Part shown: positions 11,090 through 19,993 of the stretch, piece after piece | Position numbering within the stretch: position 1 is the stretch's first letter | Layout: every line of letters starts with the position of its first letter | Assembly: GCA_010279815.1 (NCBI GenBank) | Contig: QEOQ01000626.1 | Location: 559,642 to 581,407, forward strand | Origin: Brachionus plicatilis | Taxonomy: Eukaryota; Rotifera; Eurotatoria; Ploima; Brachionidae | Direction of reading: 5' to 3' | DNA length: 21,766 nt | Position numbers and translations under genes: made by a program | The notes under the pieces: model-generated | Database searches by the model: none | What the model was told of the DNA's origin: nothing | Seen by the model: the letters and a program-made list of their open reading frames with translations, nothing else

Positions 11090-12803
11090 ATGAACAAAAA
11101 GGTTGTGATTATCGGAGCTGGAATTGCGGGTCTGGCAGCTGCCAACTATTTTACTGAGCAAAATTTTGATGATTTTGTTATTTTAGAAGTAAACTAAAAG
11201 CTTTGTCTTATTTTAATGTAAAATTATTATTCAAAAAAGGCAAGTAGTGAGATTGGAGGACGAATTAAAACATTACCTTTTCGTAATTTTTTATTAAAAT
11301 AAAATTAGAATTTTTAATAATTTACGTAAAGAGAAGAGTTTTATTGAGTTCGGAGCCCAATGGATGCACGGAACAGAAAATAATCCAGTGTATGACATAG
11401 CCGTGTCGCTAGATGCCATTGACGAATCTATTGGTATTAATAATTTTTTTTGTTAATCTATCTATTTCTAAAAATATTTTTAGACAAAGCCGATAATTGG
11501 TATTACTCGAGCCAAGATGGCCAAAGACTGAGCGATGACTTGGTAGAACCAGTTCAAAAGGAGGCTCAAGATTTGCTAGAAAATCTCAGTGAAATGATAG
11601 ATGAAAATGATTTAAGCCAAAGCATTGGTAAAAAAATCCAATTTTGCTTTTACTAAAATTAAAGATCAATTTTTTTATTAATTTTCAGGCGCCTTGCTCG
11701 ATGATTTGTATCCAGACATAGAAAAAAAATTTGAGGGTGAAATGGACAGTTCAGTCATTAAAGGCATATTCCAGGCAGCGCTAAATGTGGAAAAGTTTGA
11801 AAACTCCTGTGATGATTTGCATGATGTCAGTGCCAATGGTTGGAATAACTTCGAAACTCTAGGTGGCAATTTGCTGACCAATAACAAGTATGGCTATGGC
11901 AAAATAGTGGACTATTTGGCCTCTAAATTAACTGGTAATCAATTAAAGCTGAATCAGGCAGTCGAAAAGATAGACTGGTCTGACGATGAAGTCATCATTA
12001 CTGCCTTTGATGGCAAGCAAAATAAAAGATACAAATGGATCTGTGAGGCGGTGCTGTGCACTGTAAGTCTAGGCTTCTTGAAACAAAACCATTATGAATT
12101 ATTTGAGCCAAAACTTCCACCAAACAAGATTGACGCCATAAATTGCCTTGGATTCGGCTGTTTGAACAAAATATTTGTTGTTTTTGACCAAGACTTTGAG
12201 CCAGACTTTCAGGGACTTCAAGTTATTTGGAGGGAAGATGTTGATTTTGAGCTCGAAAATTCAAAAGAAAAATGGAATTTAGATGTAAATATTTATTTAA
12301 GAAAAAAATTATTTTTAAACTTGATGTTTGTCTAGGACTTAGATTTTTGTAGAGCGCTAGATTATTTTGAAAAATTGCCTAATCACAAAAATGTTCTCTT
12401 GGCCTTTACAGTCGGAAGCTATTCGGAAGTAATTGAACAACTGGAAGATGATTGCGTTTTGGATGTAATTTCGGAGCTGATTGAAAAATGCTTCGCGCAC
12501 GCAAATTTGCCTAGACCTGTCAAAATCATTAGGTTTTTATGAATAAAAATTTTCTGATTATTTTTTTTTAATTTTCTCTTCAGATCTAGATGGTCTAGCA
12601 ATGAATACGCCAAAGGTTCATATTCTTATTTTAAAGTGGGCTCTTCTACTGATGATGTAGATGCACTCGCCCAAAGCGTCCAAGATCGGCTTTATTTCGC
12701 TGGCGAAGCCACTATTTACAAGCATTTAGGCACCGTACATGGAGCCTATATATCAGGATATGAACAAGCCACCAAAATTTTGTCAATCATTGAAGATGAA
12801 TAA
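11090..12803 (+). CDS. Polyamine oxidase (spermine / N1-acetylpolyamine oxidase family), gene 1 of tandem pair
   Basis: FAD-dependent amine oxidase acting on spermine, spermidine or their acetyl forms and releasing H2O2 and an aminoaldehyde. Exons: 11090-11188, 11240-11282, 11332-11433, 11484-11627, 11689-12284, 12336-12532 and 12584-12803 (stop TAA). All introns are GT-AG, 49-61 bp. The protein is 466 aa, near the family's usual ~470-510. VIIGAGIAG (about 6-14) is the FAD dinucleotide fold, followed by EASSEIGGRI. GAQWMHG carries the conserved His60. NKIF carries Lys290, the flavin-proximal lysine position. Near the end RSRW, GSYSYFKVG and FAGEATIYKHLGTVHGAYISG complete the FAD and substrate site. 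The usual TVPLG motif reads TVSLG here. There is no signal peptide and the C terminus (IIEDE) is not a PTS1, so the enzyme is probably cytosolic. Precise substrate is not resolved. Confidence 0.95.
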
Positions 12804-12815
12804 ATAAAAAAAATC

Positions 12816-12821
12816 AATAAA
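12816..12821 (+). promoter_or_regulatory. Polyadenylation signal AATAAA for polyamine oxidase gene 1
   Basis: AATAAA 13 bp after the stop, with a second copy at 12831-12836. The 3' UTR appears very short. Confidence 0.5.
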
Positions 12822-13435
12822 AAAATAATTAATAAAATTTGAATGAAACTCTAAAAATGTTGACTTATTTGAATAAAAACTCCAATAAGCATTATAACAA
12901 ATGCTTTTAATCTAATACTCTTTCTTTGATTTAAAAGCTTTTGAAAGAATAATAATTCAGTTTCTTAATTTTTTTTTAAAGTCTAGCTCTATATCCTGCG
13001 CCTTTACTATTCAAACAAAAATAAAATAATAATAAAAATATTTAATAAGCTAAAATTTCTAGCTTTGTTAAAATTGGAAAAGTGTTTTTGATGAATTTCC
13101 TTCTAATGACAATGGTCTGAATATTTATTTTAATTAATAATAATTTAACCATAGGAAGAATATATTTGTGCTAGAGCTAAATTTTATGCTAAGGTAAATC
13201 ACACGGTTGGCAATAATTAAACAACTGAAAAAAGAAATACATTTTTTTGTTATTAAATAAAATTAAATTTTTTTCTGTCTCAATGATTTTGGATTTTATC
13301 AAATTAGTATAATGAATAAATGGCAAATTTTTATAATTATTTGTTCGGAAATAGGGTGGCAAGCAGATTTTGATCTAAAATAATTTCTGAAAAGAATAAA
13401 TTTTAAATAGTTGTTTTATTATTTTTAAAGATATA
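12822..13435. other. Spacer between the two oxidase genes
   Basis: About 0.6 kb of AT-rich DNA with no ORF or RNA gene. It must hold the 3' end of gene 1 and the promoter of gene 2. A T-rich tract ending in AAAG lies 5 bp before the gene 2 ATG and looks like a splice acceptor, so a 5'-UTR intron or trans-splice site is possible. Confidence 0.5.
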
Positions 13436-16400
13436 ATGGAGCACACTAAGGTTTTGATAGTTGGAGCTGGCATGTCCGGCTTGTCGGCATGTTTAAAATT
13501 AATAGAAGCTGGCATTTATGATTTCAAGCTGATCGAAGCGAGTGATCGAATCGGTGGACGAATTCACACAATTTTTTTTGGTAAAAATTGAGTTTTGTTA
13601 TTTCAAATAAAGTATTTAAAAAAAATTATTTTTTTTAAGATAACAGTTTTATCGAAATGGGCGCACAATGGATTCACGGCACTAAAAAAAACCCAATTTT
13701 CGAGCTTTCAAAATCTCTGGATCTACTAGATGACCGAAAAAGTAATATTTTCTTTTTTAAAATTATAAATTATTGGCTCAACGGTAATAGAAAAATTAAA
13801 TTAAGCATTATTAATTTTTAATTTTAAAACCTAATATATGTGATGTTAATTTTTTCGTTAATTTTCATGATTAAATTGAAAATATCTAATTATAAGAAAT
13901 CGATTTTTAATTTAATCTAAGTGAAGTCTTTGGGTAAAATATGTGATGAATTTTTCCTAGAAATGAATCGAGAATTAATTTTCGATTTCTAATTTTCAAA
14001 CAAATAATTAAAATAAATGATGTAATATAACAAATAAATATTAAATGAAAAATGTAGCTTAAATGATCACCGAATAAATACCCAATTTCTTAGTCTAATT
14101 TTTTCAAAATAATAAAATTTATGTCAATTTTTTGAATAGGATTCTTTAGATTAAAAAAGATATCCTTAGCTAGGAATATTTAAATCTAATTTTAGTCAAT
14201 ATAAAATAATTTGAATTAAAAATAACTAATTGAATTTTTTTTAATTATAAAAATATCATGTATTAAAAAAAATTAAATCTACTTTAAATTTAAAAGTTTA
14301 TTAAAATTTGTTTTTTTTCTATATTAAATTATTAAAAAATTTATTTCATTTAGCAAAATCAATCTTAAATCATTTTTTTACAATTAATTAAAGCTATTCT
14401 GAATTAAAAAAAATAATTTATCCCAAAGGATTATTTAATGCTTCGGTTCAATTATCTGATCACAGGCAGGTTTTTTTAATGCAATAAACGAATTAAAAAA
14501 ATTTTTTCAATCATTTTACAGTTATCATAACAAAATTATTTCAACTTTTTGAAAAAAAATCTATTCTTGGGTAAAAAATAGGCGCCATGAAACGATCAAA
14601 AGTAAGAGGCGTTAGAACAGCACTCACAATTTTCATTTGAATTGAAAGTGCTGGTCAGCATTGAAGTTTTTATATAATATAAAATAATTTAATGTAGTTG
14701 ATAGTTTTATGATTCCATCTTAAAAGGACGTAAAAGAACCAATATTTTTCAGGACTATTGCTTTTAAACTGATTGGGTTTTTTATTATTTTTATTTTATA
14801 TTTTTTTTTAAATCTTAACAACACCTTTTGTAAAATTAGACTCTATTACATTAAGGTTTAAGATATCTAATAGCTAAAGAAGGCTTACCGTTTAAGATAT
14901 GTTAAATTTCATTTTTTTTCATATTGATTTATTTTATATATTTTTCGAGTATTCTCAAGTGATTCATCAGAAAATTTTTTTTTAATTCTTTTAAAGCATT
15001 TTAAAAAATCAGTAAATCGAAACTTAAAATATTTTCACTCTCGGTTGACATCACATATAAAACTAAATTAAATTTATAATTGATTTTAGTAAAAACATCC
15101 AAAAATATTTTAAATTTGATCCAATTTTGACAAAAAAATTTGAATTATTAAAATTTAAAAGCTTTTTCTAAGTGACAAATAAAAAAACACTAATAAATAG
15201 ATAAAATTTTTAATTTAATTACTTTTCAAATTTTAAGAATAAATCAAAAGATTTATTTTTTTGACTTAAATCTAAATCTAATTCAAATTCTAATACACCA
15301 ATATTCTTTTTGTCTTGAAAAATTGAAATTGAAAATATTTTCAAAAATTTTAAATTTCAGATTACTTTTTCTTTGCTGTTTATCCATGAAAGCATTAAAA
15401 AAAAAATTTAATTTTTTACTGATTTGTTTTTAGTAACTGAGGGTTCAGTGCACTATAGGTCCCAGGATGGAACACAGTTGGATGAAGGCTTTGTAGAAAA
15501 GATATTCGACAAAATAGAGAATATTTTTGACAATTTGGAAGATTTGATCGAAAACGAGTTGGAGGAAGACTCAGACGAAAATATGGGTAAATGTTTTTCA
15601 TTTTTCATTTGACATAAAATACAAATAGAAAATCTACAAAATCTAATGTCGGAAATTAATTAATTCCTTTCTAAATAAATTAATAGCTAGTTTTGTAGAA
15701 AAATCATAATTTAAAGAAGTTTGCAATGAAATTATCAAAATTGGTGATGTTTTTCGGCAAGATTCAAGCTTTGTGCTAAAATAAATAATAAATTTGGCTA
15801 ATATTTTCATTTTTGAAATTAAATTCTTACAGAATATACATAATAAAGAACAAATTTAATTTTTATCTTAAAAAATGAAAACAAAACTTTTAAAAAAATA
15901 TTAACAAAATAAAACTATCTAAATAATTTTTTTAGTTATTAATTAAAAATTAATAGCAATAGTATAATATTAAAAAATTAAATTAGTATTAACTTAGAAT
16001 TAAATTTTTTTCTTTTACACTCTAAAATTTACCATTAAAGGTAATAAAAATATTTGCAAAATTATTTAAAATTTTAATTTTAATTTAGACCGAAAAATAA
16101 GTGAAAGTTAAATAAACAATAAAAATTAAAAAAATTAAAAAGATAAGCATTTAAGATTAGCTGTTTTATATTTTTTCCTTATTATGAAAATGATTACTCT
16201 ACCTATCCTAAAAATAAAAATAAATAAAAATTTATTTTTTGATTTAAAAAATTTTTTGATATAAATTTTTAAATTAATTAATTTTTTTAATTTCAATTTT
16301 TAAGGTTCTTTATTAGATGATGGTTTTATAAAAATTTTAAAAAAACTCAAAACAAATGAAAATGTTAATATAGAGACTATAAAATCGATTTACAGATCAC

Positions 16401-17534
16401 GGTGTAATGAGGAAAAGGTTGATAATGCATGCGAAGATTTGAGGCGGCTAAGTGCTATCGGCTGGAACGAGCATGAATACTTTGATGGAGAGCAGTTCAC
16501 AAGGCTTAAGTACGGCTATTCTAAACTAATTGAATATTTTTTTGCTCAAATTCCGACAAAAAATATACTCTTCAATCACTTGGTCGCTAATATAGACTGG
16601 TCCGAATCACCACTTAGGGTCACTTGTGTTGATCAGTCAAATAAACAAAACATTACTTTTACTAGTGATTTTGTTGTTAGCACTTGCTCTACTGGTTATC
16701 TGAAAAATCACCACCATAAACTATTTAGTCCGGATCTACCTCTGGAAAAAATAAAGGCCATAGAAAATCTTGGCTTTGGTCTAGTTGATAAATTATTTGT
16801 CTGCTTTGATAAGCCTTTGTTTAACAAAAATTATGAGGGTATGAAAATTTTGTGGCAAGATGACATTACATTTTACTTGGACTGTGACAAAAAATGGAAT
16901 CTACAGGTAATTGTATTAAAAAAAAATGTTTGAAAAATTTTATTTTTTTTCTTAAAAAGGAAAATAAGTTTTACCAAGCATTGGATAATTTTGAGGTGTT
17001 GCCGAACCTTCCAAATGTTTTGGTTTGTTTTTTAGTGGGAAAAGAGGCACTTTTTATTGAAAATTTAGAAGAAGAGTGTCTTATTGATGTAATCAACGAG
17101 CTTTTTGTCAAGTGCTTTTTTGATCTAAAATTGCCAAAGCCTAAAAGAGTTCTCAGGTAAGATAAACTCACCTGAACAAAAGGACAATTTTGACTTCTTT
17201 TAAGGTCTAGGTGGAACGAGGATAAGTTTGCTTTGGGCTCATATACTTACATCAAGACCGGATCTGGCCTAAAAGATGTCAAAGAATTGCACCGGCCATT
17301 GGTAAATGACTGTTTACTCAAGTTTAAATAAATAAACTGATAAAATTTAGTTTATTAATTTTTATTTAAACAAATATTATTTACTTTATTATTTAATTTA
17401 AAAAAAAATTTTAGAATAATTCTCTTTTCTTCTCTGGCGAAGCTACAAATTACAAGTATATGGGAACTGTTCACGGAGCTTATATCACTGGCAGAGAGGT
17501 TGCTAATAGAATTATACGATTGGCAAAATTTTAA
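13436..17534 (+). CDS. Polyamine oxidase family protein, gene 2 of tandem pair
   Basis: Tandem paralogue of the upstream oxidase with the same FAD-dependent fold. Exons: 13436-13580, 13640-13741, 15434-15586, 16305-16906, 16960-17156, 17205-17301 and 17415-17534 (stop TAA). All introns are GT-AG; lengths are 59, 1692, 718, 53, 48 and 113 bp. The protein is 471 aa. VLIVGAGMSG is the dinucleotide fold, EASDRIGGRI the GG motif, GAQWIHG carries His61, DKLF carries Lys296, then SRW, GSYTY and FSGEATNYKYMGTVHGAYITG. All frames and phases join cleanly, so it looks like a live gene. It has drifted where the family has TVPLG (here TCSTG), so activity or substrate may differ. The C terminus (LAKF) is not a peroxisomal signal. 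Intron 2 hosts copy B of the dispersed repeat. Confidence 0.93.
13742..15433 (+). other. Intron 2 of polyamine oxidase gene 2 (1692 bp)
   Basis: At the position (phase 1, after DDRK) where gene 1 has a 50-bp intron, this gene has 1692 bp of AT-rich DNA. It contains copy B of the dispersed repeat at 14551-14995. The rest shows no ORF, RNA gene or second strand-specific feature. Confidence 0.85.
14551..14995. repeat. Dispersed repeat family, copy B (intronic)
   Basis: Matches copy A (9412-9780) block by block, with about 75 extra bases, mostly between the TTTTTATA and ACTGATTGGG blocks. The left half of copy A's palindrome is present here as an A run plus TCTATTCTTGG, but the inverted second half is absent. 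AGCACT (14619-14624) and AGTGCT (14647-14652) can pair across a 22-nt loop, as the corresponding bases do in copy A. Confidence 0.8.
15587..16304 (+). other. Intron 3 of polyamine oxidase gene 2 (718 bp)
   Basis: Phase-1 intron between ENMG and SLLDD, equivalent to a 61-bp intron in gene 1. Very AT-rich with no ORF and no clear repeat. Confidence 0.8.
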
Positions 17535-17611
17535 TTTATTTTGACGTTTTTACAAATTTACTAAATGAGAAATATATTTTTCTTATTTTGTCAAGGCTTT
17601 TAAATTTAAGA

Positions 17612-17617
17612 AATAAA
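17612..17617 (+). promoter_or_regulatory. Polyadenylation signal AATAAA for polyamine oxidase gene 2
   Basis: AATAAA about 78 bp after the stop codon; position is the only support. Confidence 0.4.
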
Positions 17618-18495
17618 TTTTTTAAAACATTTTATTTATTTGTTTATCGGGACCGAGCTAAATCCCCTGTATATAGGTTAAATAAAAAATGAAAAAGTAA
17701 AAAATAATTAGTTCTTAGTTAAAAATGCTAATAAATAATGCAAGAAAAAATTTAAGTTTATTAAGAAAATAATAAAATTTTTTAAAAATTTTAGTGACTT
17801 TCATTCGAATTGACTTTTTTTACCTCGTTTGGCATTCAGTTCGCTTGTAAATTTTTTGCATTCATTTTTAATTTGAACTGGCTTTTCAAAATTATTAATT
17901 TATAACTTTTTACTAAATTTTAGTGAAATTGATTTTAACTAAAAAAATAATCTTCATAAAAAACGTAAAAAAACTAAACCTGAGGCTTACGGTATTTAAC
18001 CATGAGCTCTTATCCTCAAAAGTTATCAAATATTTGAAACCCTAAATTTCATTTTTTTGGGAGGCTCCACAAAGAAAATTTATTTAATACCCACTTTTTT
18101 CACTTTAACCGTATATAGTCCCAGGAATCTCACCTGAGACCCCACTATTTTTTTGCATTTTAAAATTAACAAAAATTTTAAAAAAATGTCAAATTTTTTT
18201 TTTTGAATATAAATAATTTTGAATAATATACTTGAAAATTAATTTATTTAAATTAAAAATTGAATCTCTTAAATAATTGAATTAAAATTTGAAAGTAGAA
18301 AATGCATGGATTTTTATCAAAAACTGAATAAAATAAATATTCAATAATTGAAAAAAAATTTAAATTGAATAAGAATTTAAAAAATAAATTGGACTTCAAT
18401 TCGACTTGGATACTGTGTGCCAGATTTTCACCAGTCAACATAATTCTTCTAACATCTTCTGGAAACCCGATATGGGTGTTCATCCAGGGTCTTGA
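17618..18495. other. AT-rich intergenic DNA with scattered repeat-like words
   Basis: No gene. The ACCGAGCTAA block at about 17630-17660 resembles one at about 10233-10262. From about 18390 composition becomes less AT-rich and a stop-broken frame runs into the gag-like region; a 64-codon plus-strand frame at 18365-18559 is in a different phase from it. Confidence 0.4.
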
Positions 18496-18852
18496 CAGAT
18501 CAAGGGACTCAATTTACTATTTATTAAATATGCTAAACAATATGAAGCTAAAGGGTTAGGCAAGCAGAAGCCAGCCAAAGAGAAACCAGAGAAGCTTTTA
18601 GTCGCCATGGAAACTGTACTAAGTGAGAACTTTGCTAAAGAACCAAACGAAACGTAGGTTCTTACAAATCTTTTAGATAAAATTGACAAACAAGCTACCC
18701 AAATGAAAGAACAATATGACAAGATCCAAAAAGAGATGGAAAACCTAAAAGCAAATTCGAGTAAAAGCCAGCAGCAGGGTAACAACGGAAGAAACAATCA
18801 CAACTACAACAACAACAACAACAATAATAACCCTAACAACTCGAGATACTAG
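18496..18852 (+). pseudogene. Decayed gag-like coiled-coil/Asn-rich reading frame
   Basis: One frame runs from after a TGA (18493-18495) to a TAG at 18850-18852 and is interrupted by an in-frame TAG at 18655-18657. The first half is Lys/Glu/Ala-rich. The second half has a heptad-like coiled coil (MKEQYDKIQKEMENLKAN) followed by Ser/Gln and a poly-Asn tail. That arrangement resembles the C-terminal part of retrotransposon Gag proteins, but no zinc knuckle, protease or reverse transcriptase is visible. It could instead be the tail of a dead host gene. No intact ORF remains. Confidence 0.4.
18802..18830. repeat. AAC trinucleotide microsatellite
   Basis: A run of AAC units drifting to AAT, encoding the poly-Asn tail of the gag-like frame. 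Confidence 0.85.
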
Positions 18853-19010
18853 TCACGGCACCACGTTGTTGCCGGGTAAGTTGACTGGATCTCTTTGACA
18901 TATTAGTGGGAATAGTGTTACATAAAAGATATAAAATTTTTCTATTCAAATCACTAAAACTACTGTTTATTTAAAATAAACTATATTTATATATTTCTTA
19001 ACTTGGCGCC
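18851..19010. mobile_element. Candidate short LTR (18851-19003) followed by PBS-like TGGCGCC
   Basis: The segment starts AGTCACGGCACC and ends TTAACT, giving AGT...ACT inverted termini like those of some Ty3/gypsy LTRs. It is directly followed by TGGCGCC (19004-19010), which resembles the primer-binding site of that group. A CGGCA...TGCCG inverted repeat lies at its start. Against this, no second LTR copy is present in the window, and the gag-like relic lies on the wrong side for a simple 5' LTR. It may be a solo or rearranged remnant. Confidence 0.3.
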
Positions 19011-19578
19011 AGCAATCAATCAATTGAGTTAGACTAACAAACTAGCAACTAGATTCATGACACTCATGAATATGAAAGGACTAATAACCGGGGCCTAGCT
19101 TCGCCTATATAATATAGTAACACGTCAACATAATACTTTTTCGAAAGTCTTTTCAAATTTTGTGTTTATTCGAGTTTCTATTTGTGTTCAAAAAACTATT
19201 TCGATTTCATCACTATTTTTTATTGAATAAGAGTTTTTTTAACCAACAAAGTTAAGGTATAGACAACGATAATATTAAAAATTAAAAATCCTTCTGTATT
19301 TTCTGGACTTTTTCTTGAATTTATTTTATTTGGCCCTGTTCCTTTTTGTACATTCTTTACTTACTGTTCTTTTTCATATTTAAAATAAAGATTTTAATTA
19401 ATTAATAGTTTAAATATTAATATCAATTTGAACTAATATTTCTCTAATCTATAACATACCCGAATCCGTAAACCACGGCTCCGTCCCGGACCCAGTTTAA
19501 TTTTTTATATAATTATTACAATACTGATAAAGTACAAAAAGGAACAGGATCAAAAAGATTAAATTTTAGAAAAAGTAG
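19011..19578. other. Non-coding DNA with a 17-bp inverted repeat
   Basis: No ORF. CCTGTTCCTTTTTGTAC (19335-19351) recurs inverted at 19532-19548, and the first 13 bases of the second copy (GTACAAAAAGGAA) recur in direct orientation at 19848-19860. A GC-richer patch at about 19455-19495 has no assignable role. Confidence 0.6.
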
Positions 19579-19833
19579 CAGAGTTGTTTAAAAGTCACAA
19601 GTCTCAAGTCAAGTCCAAGTCCTGACTTTTTTTTAAAAATTTTCCGGGCTTTAAAATTTTGAACACTCAAGAAGAAATTTATGCTAAAATTGTAACAAAA
19701 TTTTGATATATGGGAAATCTATTGCATAAGACAATCCAAGAGTATATCAATTTTTTGATATGAAGCCTGATCTAGCAAATTTAAAAAAAAAATTCCGGAC
19801 TTGGACTTTTTTTGGGACTTTTAAACAATTCTG
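19579..19833. mobile_element. hAT-like MITE with terminal inverted repeats
   Basis: A 255-bp element without a coding frame. The left end CAGAGTTGTTTAAAAGTC and the right end GACTTTTAAACAATTCTG are inverted repeats with one mismatch, followed inward by GTCCAAGTCC facing GGACTTGGAC. CAGAGTTG-type ends and an 8-bp target duplication are hAT hallmarks. The 8 bp flanking it, AAAAGTAG and AAAACTAC, agree at 6 of 8 positions, which would be a decayed duplication or chance. It would have to be mobilised by a transposase encoded elsewhere. Confidence 0.75.
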
Positions 19834-19944
19834 AAAACTACAAAAAGTACAAAAAGGAAAAAGTTTTTTAAAAGTTAAATTTCATTGTCTATCCATGAAA
19901 AAGTTGTTGTCAAAACTTTGTAAAAAAAGAAAAATGGCTTCAAT

Positions 19945-19950
19945 TTTATT
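19945..19950 (-). promoter_or_regulatory. Polyadenylation signal AATAAA (minus strand)
   Basis: TTTATT on the plus strand, 44 bp beyond the stop codon of the minus-strand gene. Confidence 0.5.
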
Positions 19951-19993
19951 AAAATTAAATAAAATAATTAAATAAAAAAAAACAACTAAATAT

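Noticed and set aside
11450..11656. 68-codon ORF beginning within intron 3 of oxidase gene 1
   Set aside because: It is exon 4 read through from the intron; the spliced model restores the family alignment and phase.
18253..18797. Overlapping ORFs of 64-105 codons on both strands around the gag-like region
   Set aside because: None has family motifs. The minus-strand ones are complements of the Lys/Glu-rich frame, and the plus-strand 64-codon frame at 18365 is out of phase with it.
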